Of a stretch of 64,000 nucleotides of DNA, positions 32,196-45,082 are shown in pieces. Both the position numbers and the translations under genes were made by a program. Each line of letters begins with the position of its first letter. Position 1 is the stretch's first letter. The stretch comes from Polytrichum commune (lineage: Eukaryota > Streptophyta > Polytrichopsida > Polytrichales > Polytrichaceae), in contig OX485807.1 in assembly GCA_950295325.1 (NCBI GenBank), positions 37,166,440 to 37,230,439 of the forward strand, read 5' to 3'. A model generated the notes under the pieces. The model ran no database searches, was not told where the DNA came from, and saw only the letters and a program-made list of their open reading frames with translations.

Positions 32196-32890
32196 TGTCA
32201 TTTTTCTATGCAAGATGGATTACAACAACAACAAATACATTCACACTCCAATGTATACCTACAACAAGGTCATGTGGTTTCTTGAGCTAACAAGTGTTGT
32301 TGAGCGCGTGTAATGATTCTAGTGTAGTGTTTTCCATATTGTATTGAATTGGCAAAACATGGCATTACATGTATGGAAATTGATTTGATTGCATAAATAA
32401 ATGTTTGGGAATATTAGTATAATAAAAATCATCATTTGACTGAAAGGTTTTCCACATGTACATGGTAATAGGCCCTCATCTTTTGTGTTTAAGAATGAAA
32501 TCAAATATTAAATAAGTTACCAAAATTAAAATGGATGCCCTAAATGCGTAAAATTTGTCTAAATTTGGACTCATCACTAACATGTTACCGTTCATTGCTC
32601 ACAACTCATGCGTTATCGCGCACCGTTCATCACTCGCGTTTTAGCTTTCCTCTTTGTAGATGTTGTTGTGAATTCAATCTAACGTGGTATCATTGAACCA
32701 ACTTGTGGTCTTTGATGCTATGTTTGGGGTCAAATTGGTTTTTTCAAAGCAAAATTTAGGTTATAAAATAGTATACATCATTTTAACCTCATGGGTCGAT
32801 AAGTTTACATGCAAAAAGCCACAGCCACAAGGACTCCATGAACAAATTCAACCCATGGGTCACCAATTTTAGTGATAAAGAGTGGGGCTA

Positions 32891-32973
32891 GGGCAAACCA
32901 ACCCGTACACTAGTTCCTTGGAGGCAAGGGTTTGAGCATCCAACAAGGAACGAGTATATGGGTTGGTTCGCCC
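32891..32973. repeat. 83-bp hairpin, copy 1
   Basis: GGGCAAACCAACCC at the left pairs with GGGTTGGTTCGCCC at the right, and TAGTTCCTTG pairs with CAAGGAACGA further in. A diverged copy in the opposite orientation lies at 47,258-47,339. It could be a tiny foldback element or a small-RNA precursor. Confidence 0.65.
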
Positions 32974-33396
32974 AAATCGAGAGAAGGGGGGGTTGAAAAC
33001 TCATCTCACACAATTTTTTTGTAGATTAGATTTAACCAAATTCCATTTGACTAATTAAAGATCTCTATTACTAAACTGGAGGCCCAAAAAGTCCAAAAAC
33101 AAATCAAGTTATGAAATAGTTTATGGCATTTCCACCTCCCGGGTGGGTGAAATTACATGTATAGTGCAAAGCCACGACAACAAGGGATACAAGTACAATG
33201 CAACATATGGGTCACCAATATTGGAGAGTGATTAGTGAGTGTTCAAATTTAACAATAAACAAACAAGGGGGGTTGCAACTAATATTTTTGACAAAGGACT
33301 CCAACAAAAACTTGTCTTGATACTTATATTTGTGGCAAACTCAATATGAATGGGTCCCACTATACTTATTTGGTGTCTCCAATGTTATTATTTGGG

Positions 33397-33568
33397 TGAC
33401 CTTAAAATACCGGATGATGGTGGAGAAATACCCAAATCTCAAGGAAGAGGTTGGCGGTTCGAATCCCGGCTGTGAAATCTCCTCTCTACTTGACGGAGAA
33501 CTTGTCAGGTGGTCAACTGCGTCCTGTGCTTTGGCGTAGGCCTGTCGGCCTTCTGTCTCAAAAAAAAA
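33397..33568 (+). mobile_element. SINE family 2, full copy with A-tail and target duplications
   Basis: The head contains a perfect polymerase III B box, GGTTCGAATCC (33,456-33,466), about 40-50 bases after an A-box-like TGGTGGAG. The body ends TGTCTC followed by nine A. It is flanked by ATGTTATTATT repeats (33,382 and 33,568). It lies within the degenerate tandem repeat. A diverged minus-strand copy is at about 51,960-52,190. Confidence 0.8.
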
Positions 33569-34464
33569 TGTTATTATTGGGGTCAAATCAATTTCCAATA
33601 ACAAATTTCAGGCCATAGAGTAATTCACGGCATTTCCACCTCATGGGTGGATGAGTTTACATGCATGGCACGAAGTCATGGCCACAAGGACTACATGTAC
33701 AAATGCAACCTATGGGTCAACCAAATTTAATGTTACAAGGATAAGGAGAGTTGTAAAATTTTGCTACTGTTGACCACAAAAAGAAAAAAGGAAGTAAAAA
33801 CTTATCCCACGGAGGTCTGTCATCATTTCAATCCAATTGGTCCCACTCAACGTTCATTTTTTGTGGCTAGGAAACTAGAGCAAGTGGCAAAATGTGCATG
33901 AGGCTTGTGGATAGCCCAACGACAAAACCAAGCAATAAGCAATTCTGAAAGGCAATTTGTTTTAATGAAGTAAAGATGAGGTCACAAGTAAACAAATGTA
34001 CACATGGGATGAGAAAAAAACAATTTTACTCATATATTATAAGGCTAAAATTTGCAGGAAATTGGAGTAAAATGTTTAGTATAACTAAAGCTCTACACAA
34101 AGCCGTGACGGCCACAAGGATTGTATGTACAAATGCAACACATGGATCACCCCATCTTGGGCAAGTGATAATGGGTGACTAAATTAAGTGATAAAGAGAG
34201 AATGGGTGTTTCAACTGGCTATTGTTGACCAAAAAAAAACTCTAATAGAAAATTATCCCACGTACTAGATTTGTGGTCATTTCAATCCAATCAAGTTTCA
34301 CTTAGCACTAGATTAATTCGGTGTCTTTGATGTTGTTTTTGGGGTCTAATCCACTTTTTTATAAAAAATTGAGTTATAAATTAGCTCATAGTGTTTTCAC
34401 TTCCTAGGTGGAGGAGTTTGCATGCATGCGCAAAGCCATGCCCATGAGGGCTGAAGGTACAAAT

Positions 34465-34712
34465 GCAACAACTAGGATTTAAGTGTATTTGGATTTATGC
34501 ATGAATTTGGGACAATTCCAACTGCCAATGTGACGTACACTAGATCGCAAAACTACACAAATATGGTGATTGGCGAACATGGAATACAAACATTCGAAGT
34601 TGTGGTTGTTATGTTGATGCTTTTGTTGTTGTCGTTTGATGTTTTTGTCCCCACATGTGAACATCCCTTAGTGTTTTTGGACAAGTCATTTGTCCAAATA
34701 TACTAAATTTCA
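34465..34712 (+). repeat. 240-bp direct repeat, copy 2
   Basis: It repeats 31,955-32,195, without a SWIM remnant in front of it. Copy and original differ at scattered positions. Confidence 0.75.
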
Positions 34713-34805
34713 GTCATCGCATGGGTCAATGATCAATGGGTGACCAACTTGAATCCTAGAAAGAGATGTGGACTTGCAATCGGCTAATATCTACAAAGAA
34801 CTTAA

Positions 34806-34865
34806 ACAAACAAACAAACAAAACAAAACAAAACAAAACAAAACAAAACAAATAAATAAATAATA
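34806..34865. repeat. Simple repeat AAAC / AAAAC / AAAT
   Basis: An array of AAAC units is followed by six AAAAC units and then AAAT units. Confidence 0.95.
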
Positions 34866-35095
34866 AAAATAAATCTTATTCCACATAGATTTGAGATTAA
34901 ATGGATCCCATTAGACTAATTCAGGGCTTCTGATGCTATTTTGAAGGTGATATCCACTTTTGAAAAAAACAGATTTTACATTATGTAATAGTTCATTACA
35001 TTTTGACCTCATGGGGTGGATGACTTTTGCATGCATGCGTGAAGCCACGGCCACAAGGGCTATCACCAAATTTAGTGATAGAGAGAGGAGGAGAG

Positions 35096-38000
35096 CGGCA
35101 GTTGCAGCTGGCTGTTGTTGACAAAGCAAAGGCAACCAAGAAAGATAAAGATACACACCAGAAAGAAAAGAAAAGAAAAGAAAAGAAAGGGAGGGAGGGA
35201 GAGAGGGGAAGAAGAGTCTTCTTTCTGCTTCCTTCTCCCTTCCTCCTCTTGAGCCAATTTGCAGAGAGCGGTGCAGTAGCGTAGTGGCAGGAGTTGGGGG
35301 AGTTCGGAGTCGGAGGAGATTCTTTGCTTCTTTCTTGTTCCTGCAATGTGACTCTATAGTCTTCTATGCCTCTGCAATCTGCTGTTGCTGTTGCTGCAAT
35401 CTTTCCAGCAAGCAAGTGAGTCATACTTGCGTCTGTAATCTTCTGCTCTTCTGCCTCTTGCTTGGGGAGGGTTATATGTGGCCAATTGGGGATCAAATCT
35501 GTGCAAGTGGTGTTATGGGTTGGTCAATGGTGGAAGGAGAAGAAATTTGTGGGCTGATGGATTGATGGGCCTTTGGGAGGGCGAGGGTACATGGTGAGGG
35601 AATTGGGTAGTTTTTTATCCAATTCATAAGGGGGTTGGATATTGGGGATTTTGTCTTCTTTGATCGCCATTTTGGAATTGGAGCAATTTGAACTACTTGA
35701 ATGAGGTGATCATTCTAAGATTAAATCCATACATGTGAGTCGGTGTCGGTGTGTCGCGAAGAGAGGTTCCGGCTCCTTCTCAATTCTCGCCAAACATGAA
35801 GTTTGAGGAAGGAGATGCTGGATCGGCTGTCTTGCCATCGATGATGGGCTTGCGTGTGTTCTTGGTAAAGAGATTTTCCATCTGTGTCTTGTCGGCCACA
35901 GAACCGTATACGAACAATGGCTAAATTACTGAATTTCCCTAATTTAGCCATTTTGGTTGGTTTTGGAAACATTTACTTCGGAACGAACTAAATGAACAGT
36001 GAATCTACAAATTTACAACCACAGGCACAGTGAAGCAAGCCTATAGAGACAACAATTACTAAATTTATCCATGTTTTCAATGGTCCGTTGAAGGCCAGTG
36101 GCCTTCACACTTGAGCAGAAAGGTTTTTACACATTGGAAGCTTTCGTAGACAGGAAATTTCTTTGTTACACGTTGTGAGTCATTGTTTTCAGAGCTTTGA
36201 TGTCCTGAAAGTGGAAGTTCGTCATCAGGAGGGAATGGACAGGAGCACTTAACCGGATCTGTTCTGTGCATCTGGTTCTGAGAAACTAATAGTTGAAACG
36301 AACCTACTGGATCTGTTTCATTGAATCAGCGAAAGGGGTTTGGAGATCACTTCTATTACTTTTTTCATCACATAGAAGGTATTATTACGATAAGGGTTTT
36401 GGGCTACCTTGCTATGGTTGTGGGGTTTTAGCCCCTTCTGCGACACGTGCACACACGAGGCTGATCTTCTCACACTAGTGAACCCTAAATAATGGAGTGA
36501 CAAAAATACTTCGTGCGAGACTTCTGCTTTCTTCCTCATTGCTTTGCCATTCATTAATGTCTTTTGGGTTATCTAATTCATTTTTCGTTCTTGGGTGCTT
36601 CCTTTTGCTTGCTTTAAGCTGAGTGTGTAACTCTAAAGATCTCTGAAAGATCTATCTCTCTGAATTTAATTCTTGTTTTGTTGTGTCCTGGGTACCAATA
36701 TCTGTAATTTTTCTCTGAAACACGACGCTTACAAGGATATCGCCATGGAGGAAGAATTTGAAGTATATCAACATGGCAATTTTTCATTTTGTGTGCCTTT
36801 TTTTGGAATTTCTTTTTAGGCTGGTTCTTTTCATCTCTGTTCGGAATTCTACCGAAGCTTTTTCTCTGTACTGAAAAAGTATATTCATACTGAGTTCGAG
36901 TTTGCATACAGATGGATCAAGTTTTCATTGTCGCATCCTTGTCCCAATGACTTGCACTCTGTCCAATGTCTTCGCATGCTGTCAAGATATCTCCAACCTA
37001 AAACTGTAAACTCATTACTTGCGGGGTCGAATTTGAATGACTTTATTGTTACTTTAAGACTATTGATATGGATAAATTCTAGCAGGATAAGATAGCATCT
37101 GAGTGTATCACAATGCATCATTTGAGAATTGTGCATATAAATCCTAATCAACACATTGTGCACATCGGTTTTGTGATTATGTATTCACTTACAATAGATC
37201 GCCATAACAAAGTTTGGGATGTAGATCTTACCTGTATACTTTAAAGAACGTGATATGGAAAGTTATTAAATTTTTATGTGGGGTTGTGCTTAGGCTCTGC
37301 TGTGTCCATGGCGTCAAACCTATGGCAAAATCTGCTATCCCTCAAATTTTCTGGCTTCAAGCCTTACCTTGAAGCAGGAGCAGGATGGATTATTCAAGTC
37401 AAGGATGTCGTGAAGGTACTGATGATGGTCTACAATCCTTTGAGCAAACACGCAAAGGCATCGTCACCTCGTGTTACCCATAAGATCAAAATGGCAAGCT
37501 TCCATATGTCCATGGAAGAGGTATCAAAGACATACAAAATTACTCCAGTTCGCAGACTATAATGTTATTACACCACTATTATTAGTATTGTCACGAAATC
37601 GGTGTTGTATAGGTGTTAGCACAACAGCATAAGGATCCAAGAGGTTGCCACAAAGGTTTCTTCTCTCTATACATGGAAAATTGTTTCCATACCCTGTTTT
37701 GATTCAGTGTGAATGTTTATTTCACCGGATCCTTACAACTGATAAGATGTACAATTTTAGTACCAAAGTTACCCCTTCCATTATTACTTTCTTACTTGAA
37801 CAATCCAGAGTCGTGGCAACATTGAAAATTTTGATTATCTGTGTTGAGGTAACGAACAGGTATAGACTGTACTTTGTTGCTTGGAGTCAGTCTTCTCGCT
37901 TTTTGCAATTTTATGTGTTATGAAACAATTAGCAGAGACCATTGCCCATTTTTTGGGAAGCTATGTCCACTCAGTTCTCTAACCCTAAAATGAAATTGAC

Positions 38001-38400
38001 TACATTTGTGATTTGTTGGAGCATCTTACTGAAACCAAACAGAATAATGACCATGATTGTGTCTTTGTTGTGCTTCAAATCTAATTGTAGTTTTGCACCT
38101 TCTAGAACATCCATTTGTACCAAGAATCCTAGAGTAGGTGCTAGTACATCTCCGTGACAGAACAGCTGTAAATGCAGTATCCTTGAAGAAAGGATCTCCC
38201 TGCCTTGGTGCTCTTGTATAGGTAGTATTGAATTTCTTTAGGATGTCCAGAATCCAAATAGACCTAAGTAAGGTATGTGGCCGGTCGTGGACACTTCCAA
38301 CTCCACACACATTTTTGGTCATTTGATCAGCTCAGAAACAGTTCATGCAGTGAGCAATTGTGAATCACAAAGGTTACTATCATTTCAAGTTTCAGAATCG
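35096..38400. other. Possible transcription unit without a recognised product
   Basis: From about 35,100 the composition changes: a purine run (35,160-35,210), a pyrimidine run (35,215-35,250) and CTG-rich DNA (35,370-35,400), then CAA followed by GTGAGT at about 35,417, which reads like a leader exon with a donor. No downstream frame has family features; a 94-codon frame at 37,278-37,562 (with an in-frame ATG at 37,308) is unassigned. A non-coding transcript or a decayed gene is possible. Confidence 0.3.
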
Positions 38401-41400
38401 GAGTTCAAATGTTAACTTTACAGGAGGTGAAAGTGAGGATTCTGTGTCTCTTAATTGATTCCATTGGGCCTTTCAAGGCTTTAATTGTTGAACTCAAAGG
38501 TGTGTACATCTCAAGCAGACTCCATTCTCATTGAAACAATTGTCCTCTTGGTGAAATTGCCATGGACCACACAAATGTAGGTGTCAAATCAAGAAGAGTG
38601 ATCACATGAGGCCCAAATACCTTAACTAAGTGAAATGTGCACACCTGGGAAGCTCAATCAAATTTGTTTGATATGTACAAGTCTATTGTCCATGAGTAGG
38701 ACACACTAATTTGATCTATTTGCATAATTGTACATTGGTACCAAACATCAAGGATAGCGATTGCTTACAAACATCAAACATTGTCATTGAATTGTTGTTG
38801 ATTTGACATTGAACATGACATAGTCCACATTGAATACAGGAATCTTCAATATACTTGACAACCAAGAGCTTAATTTTAGCAAATTTGTTGGCTGTATTTA
38901 TCATGATCAATCAGTTCAGATGTGAATAAATTGCATCAAATGAAACTTAAGATCGGTGTTTGTTTGTACACCTGACGTGATGGGAACCCATTTATCTCAT
39001 ACTTTGATTCAAATGTGAAAGCAATGCATGGATGCAGTGAGCAGTTCTGATATTTGATTTGCTCCACATCATGCGTTCGCAACACATAGGGGATAAATTT
39101 CTGTACAATGACTTCATATTTCTATAACCAAAAACTTTGGTGCGCCAATGGCATATGCTTGACATAAGGAAAGCACTGATTGAGCCTGGCTTGGGGTTCA
39201 TGGTGTCTATGTAAACTCACCCCTTGTGGATGAATGGACTCTGTGAAAACAAGTTCCCTATGGGTTGAAGGGTGGATCCGTTCCAACTGGATCCAAAATT
39301 AGTCTACATATCCAAGTAGACTAATTTTGGCTCTTTGGAATCCACTCGTCTAAAAATAGACATTTCAAGCAATAGAATACTTAGTTCATTGCATTTTCAC
39401 CTTCCCAATAAATGAGTTTAGTCGGGATATGTTTCCATGTAGGCCGCTTACCCACTAGATTCTAGATAATAGTGGGTCGGAGGTGTATGCATGTAGTTAA
39501 GCACAAAGGCGACATCCAACCACATTCTAGTGGTCGGCTAAAATGTGGAGGGCCATGGAAACAGGCCACTAGACTTCCATGCGCCCACTAAAGAATCTCC
39601 AACTTACAAAGTGTTGGGTCACCAAAGGATTAAGACCAGCTGAAGACTCAAGAGAACCAATGTTGGTCTAGAACTCCGTCCTTTGTAACTAGGAGGAGGA
39701 GGAGGTTAGTAGGTGGCCATGGATTTGAGACGATGGGAGTAGCTAGTTGGCACATACGAAACCCTACCCCATCATATTCCCTCTATATCTGGAAGGGTTT
39801 GCTCTTATTCACATTAGAAAATGGTGGGCGAGCACCCTACATGGAAACGCACCCTTAGACACCACAAACCCCTACCTTATTTAGACCTCCAACATTATTA
39901 TCTACGTGATGTAGATAATTGTTATGGTAGTAACATACCAATATTAACCCCTAATGTCCTATGCGACCAAAATATGGTTGTGAACAATTCACTGTGACCC
40001 CATTGACACCAGTTCGGATGGTTTCTACACTCTTCCAACTACTCCTCTTGTTCATCTTCAGGTTTGCTATGTCCTACCATATGGATAATTTTGATTCAAT
40101 AGAGTTGGCTATTTTTGGATTAATTCAAATATGGGAGTGTGCTCTCAACTCATTTACACTGGAACCGATCCACAAACACATGCTTGACCATTGTCACCTC
40201 CACGGTCTAGGGGCAACATATCCTAAACATGTATTTGTTGATCACTTTTGCAAATGATTTGAAAACAATATGAAAATTTGCATGACACTCAAATGCAACA
40301 TATCCTAAACATCTATTATTTGAATTTTTAGTTGGACATGTGTTGGTGGGTGTAAATCCATGTGGAAGGTGTACAATTGTGGCACCACTGCCCCAAATTG
40401 CAAAGCTTCCCAAACAATCACAAAATAATGGTTTCAAGATTTGTGAACTGATTTGAGTAGGTATATTGCCCTTCTTTGGAATGAGGGTAACACATTTTGT
40501 CATCTAGAGATGATTTGAGTGGAGGTTTGATCCAAAAACCAACCCAATTTAATCTCCAAAATGGCAGTCTCTCAAGACCATTATTGACAAATACATTTTT
40601 AAATCTGATACATAACGTTTCAACTTTGGACTGCGAGTAGTTTATCTCTAAACTACAAACATCTATACATTCAAATTTGACAACCAAAAGAAGAAAATAA
40701 CACTGTAGATTTTGAGCTACAGCCGCTAAAATTGAGGTCACATTTTCTGGGCAGATTTGAGAGAAATTGGGCGTTAGGAAGATAGGGGCTAAGGAGGGTG
40801 TGTACTAACCCTTGTCAATTCCCAGTAATACTGAACCCAACCAGTCTAGGTGAACATTGTCATACAAAACCTTGAATTCTCCAAGGTTAAGGAGGTTTGA
40901 AAGTAATGTATTCCAGTCAGATGTTCAGAATGAAGAAGAATTTCAAAATATTCGAGAACAACCGAAGTAGTGATTGTAGTGAGTTATAATCCCCTTCTGT
41001 TCTTCTCTGATGTATTCTCTAATGTATTCTCTGATGGCTCCAACAAGTTCTGGCAGATGACGTATTATACTGGAGGCAAAAACATTCCATACCATAAAAT
41101 CTAATATTCTCCTTTACGAAAACCACACTTGGTGCAAATGGTATTTGAGACAACATTCAATCGTATCCTTAATGAACATGTCGTTTAAGAAGTGGGGCAA
41201 TGGAATTGAATGAACACCTGATATTCAATTTCAAGTAGGAGATTGATGCAGTTACTTACCATGTACAACACCAAACTAAATGATAAATGTTCCTTTGGAT
41301 TTATTCAACATGTTTCCCAATGCATGGCAAAGGTAAAGAAACACCTTAAATTTAAACCATGATATATTACAAAGCCTTTATAGAATCATTCCGCACACAT

Positions 41401-41640
41401 TTCTATACACTCCAAAATTGATCCTATACCTTCAGAGACCTGCAGCGAGCCAGGAGTACAGTCGTCGAATTCGCAGAGTTATACCCTAATCACATTAATA
41501 TTTCGCCAACACTTCGCCAGACAAATTACATCCACTATATACACTATGCCCAGAGCTAGTTTTCAGCAGTAGCTTGCTTGGCCTTCCTCCCTCATTTCGA
41601 TTTAAAATGTCACTGCTAAGGTCTTCATCACTACAGGTTC
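38401..41640. other. Intergenic DNA and 3' flank of the AGPase gene
   Basis: No genes are seen. The segment contains one perfect hairpin at 39,293-39,330. Near 41,292 the complement holds an AATAAA that could serve AGPase polyadenylation, though it lies about 360 bp after the stop codon. Confidence 0.5.
39293..39330. repeat. Perfect 15-bp hairpin
   Basis: CCAAAATTAGTCTAC and its exact complement are separated by eight bases. Flanking bases do not extend the stem much. Confidence 0.9.
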
Positions 41641-41652
41641 AATTTCGGAGGT

Positions 41653-44600
41653 TTAGATCACCGTGCCATGCTGGATTGTGGCATTCTTCATAACAACCGT
41701 AATACCCGACCGGATGTAAAATCCTTCCTTTGGTCGTGCAGCTTCAAAAACATTCTGCACATTTTGCAAAAGTGATAGTCAAGTTGTGACCTACAGACAA
41801 TTGAATATTACAAGTTGTATAATGTATTTAAACATTACAAAAGAAAAATCTCTTCGTGTGGAAGTATAAGGTGCTTACATCAGTATTGCAAATTGTCACG
41901 TCCTTGCCAATCCTTGCATTTTTGTCAATGATGCAGTTCCTCAACTTTGCATTTTCACCAATGCCCAAAGGAACCTTGCCACTAGCAAGTAGTGCAGCCA
42001 TTTCTTCTTCAGTTTCATAGACATCAGCACCCAAAAGCATGGCACGCTGCAAAACATTTACGGAATGTGTTTAGCACATGGCCAAAGAAGACAGGATTAA
42101 CAATTATGATACAACAAAAATTTGCACATTTAATCGTAATCATGAGTTAAATGAGTGAATAATTGCACAAGAATTACTTGAAAGTAATTTTGAGTAATTT
42201 TATCTGAAAAACAATACCCAGAAGATACAAGATCAGACAGTATACCTTAATATCGCAGCCAGACTCAATCCTAGATCGAATTCCTACGATAGAGTTTTCA
42301 ACTTTACATTCCCTCAAGAAGCAACCGTGGGAAATAATCGTGTCCTTCACCTGCACAACCACAGCATTCAAAACATCCAGTTAGGCTCAGATAATAATTG
42401 ATCGTAATTAAGCCACGAAATAAGTATATCCACCAGTACGTGTTGAACAGACAAATTTATGCAGCAATTAGAGCGTACCCTGCACTTCTCAATTTTTGTT
42501 GGTGGCAAGTATCGAGCAGATGTGTATGTAGGCTTTCCAGCATCATAGAAGCTGAATTTTGCACCCTGTCAATAAGAACACCGAGGATCCGAATTACTTC
42601 GATACAAGTTCTTGATGATTCACCAACTCTTGATGCAAACATTATATGAGGAATTCACGAACTCTCGATTGAAACAACGCATTTCATTAATTATCATTTA
42701 GTAGTGGGTAGTAATTTACCGGTGCAGTGAGGGCCAGGTTGGCATCAAAGAAAGACTTGATGGTTCCAATGTCTTCCCAGTAATCATTGAACAAGTAAGC
42801 TTGAACATTATACTCCACAGTCGACCTGGGTAATATCTGAGAGCCAAAGTCGTGTAATTCAGGGAACCTCCACTTGAGCATGGTACGAAGAGCAGACTTC
42901 TTAAACACATAAATACCCATGGATGCAATATAAGGTTTCTTCTTTGCCTCCTCTGCTGACAGGCCCAGCACTGTAGTGTCTACTTGCTGCAAAATCATCA
43001 ACAAAATGGCCACAGTTCAGAATCCACCATTATCATGTCCACCGATTCCAATCAAGCAGAAGTGTTGGAATCACCTTACTACCCTACGTCGGATCAAGAG
43101 TAAATCAATCATTTCAGGTCCATCAAATTTATATTAGAAAGAGCCACATGTCATCATGTGCTGGTTGGATCCTTTTGGAAATGATGCAGAGATTGAAGTT
43201 AGGTACAGAATAATTACCATGGAGTTCAGATCATCTCCCTTGGGCTTCTCATTGAAGTAAAGAACCTGGCCCTTGTTGTTAATCTTCATTAGTCCATAGT
43301 CAGATGCACGACTGCCAAAATGAATAAAGAAACAGAGTAAGTCCCAATTACAAAGATCATCAACAACGACAGCAAGATGCATCTTGTGTGACCGAATTAC
43401 CAGATTGCAACAATAACAAGATGCATATTACAGTACCAAATTGCAGTAGTGCGACAACAACATGGACAACGTGTGACCAGATTACAGAATTGGAAGCAAC
43501 AGCAGTACGCAGGCAGTGTGATCAAATCATAGAATTCGAAGATGTATAGTGTGCGGCAAGAATATAAAATTTGATGCAACAAAATGTTGAATGTTTAGGT
43601 GTCGCAATTTACCTGTCATCCATAGGCACGCAGGAGATAGTGACATCGGCACCAGTTTCTCTGTGCTTCTGCACAAAGTCCTCGTAATCCATACGATACA
43701 GGTGATCTCCGGAGAGAATGATCACGTCCTCCACATCGTTGTTCTTGACATCCTCAAGCAACCACAGGTACTGCCTCACGGCATCTGCAGTTCCCTGGAA
43801 CCAACGCTGGCCGCTAGGCCCGGGCATCTGGGCAGCGGCCAAGACTTCGACAAATCCGTTTCCAAAGTTGACACCATTCCCAAAGTTGTAAGTGGAGGAA
43901 ACGTGGCGGTTGAGTGACTGCGAATTGAACTGAGTGAGCACGTAGATTTTGTTGATGCCACTGTTGATGCAGTTGCTCATGGGCACGTCGATCAGACGGT
44001 AAGCTCCGCCAAGAGGAACCTGCGACAAACACAAACGCAACAAAAACCTTCAACAAATTTCCAGCACCAAGCATTGTCCTCGAGGTGCACATGTCCACCC
44101 TCAAACTGAGGATTACAACAATTCAAAACCCTTACAGCAGTACCTTCTTTACCCTCCCTCATCAAAATGTTCGAAGAACTACAAAGCAGATGCATACACA
44201 GGGGTAAGAGAAATTATATCAACGTTCAAACGATTTCCGGCATCGCTTTTCAAGTGTGGTGGGATGATTTGAAATGCTTACAGCGGGCTTAGCACGGTGG
44301 AGAGTAAGAGGGTTAAGCCGGGTGCCGGCTCCACCTCCCAAAATGATGGAGGTCACCTTCTTCATGTCCACCTTGGTCCTTTCCTTCTCACGAACGTTCT
44401 GTCCAGTCTTCACATACAACCACGTCTAAATTTTAGCAAACAACTGTGAAGAAACAAACAGCAAATATTACCCTTCAACGGTCACTTTTCCAAAACACCG
44501 GCAATACAGTGTGCAACAACGCTAGATCTTCACACCCGGGCCACAAATATAACATCCGAAACAATTCAGTAGTCCCTCAAGTTCGTCTAGGCAGTCAAAG

Positions 44601-45082
44601 CAACCAAATCAAGGCCAAAGAGCACAACTCCCAAGAAGTCTCGATCTCCCAATGTTGGGGTCGACAGTAATGCAAAGTCAATGCAATTTGCGTCCTCAAA
44701 CAACATTCCAAGCTGAGGACAAGGTCTGGAAAGGACTGCATGCCCATGCATGTTATGGTGAGACAGTTTAGAATTTCGGGAGTTTGGGACTCACCACAGT
44801 TTCCTTGGGGAATTCGGCCAGCACTGCGGAAATCTCCAGAATCTTCCTGTTGCTATTGTTTGCGACCGCCCTACGAGCCTTCAAGGCCGAGAGATCATTG
44901 GTGGCCAGCATTCCAGAAGTGGAGACCTTCTCCCCCTTGAAGGAAGAACGCAAGCTCTGGTTAGAGCCCGTTGCCTCATGGCTATGGCGCTGCTGCTGAG
45001 CCTGTCTCTTGGTGGAGAACCCCTCCCTCGCAGCCGTGGGGACTGTACAGTAACTGGTCGAAGCGAACGCCCCCGCTGCCAT
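41653..45082 (-). CDS. ADP-glucose pyrophosphorylase large subunit, plastid
   Basis: Nine exons: 45,082-44,795, 44,407-44,282, 44,019-43,613, 43,311-43,218, 42,986-42,720, 42,565-42,479, 42,350-42,246, 42,046-41,879 and 41,754-41,653. They splice to 547 aa, all joins at GT-AG. The enzyme makes ADP-glucose from glucose-1-phosphate and ATP, the committed step of starch synthesis. Seen: a Ser/Ala/Thr-rich N-terminus fit for a transit peptide, GGGAGTR at 120-126, AKPAVP at 135-140, [10 protein letters not shown] and FNEKPKG, and the C-terminal left-handed beta-helix ending in [20 protein letters not shown] and [13 protein letters not shown] mark it as large, not small, subunit. The Arg in GTR and the Lys in AKP are kept, whereas the non-catalytic potato large subunit lost both, so it may be catalytic. 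The exon 2 acceptor (44,408) is weak; an in-frame one 18 bases upstream would add six residues. Confidence 0.93.

Larger units (their letters stand above)
32680..35095 (+). repeat. Degenerate tandem repeat, about 350-500 bp period
   Basis: Six diverged units recur. Each has a CATTTCCACCTC(A/C)... segment, then GAGTTTACATGCAT, then a GCCACAAGG...TACAAATGCAAC...GGGTCACC segment, centred near 32,830, 33,180, 33,690, 34,110, 34,440 and 35,045. A SINE has inserted into one unit at 33,397 and the 240-bp repeat interrupts another at 34,465. Confidence 0.7.

Noticed and set aside
33440-33475. tRNA gene
   Set aside because: The B box is perfect, but no cloverleaf with acceptor stem closes around it. 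The A-tail and flanking duplications show a SINE.
37278-37562. 94-codon gene
   Set aside because: No family resemblance, and no consistent splice partners. It is noted only as part of a possible transcript.
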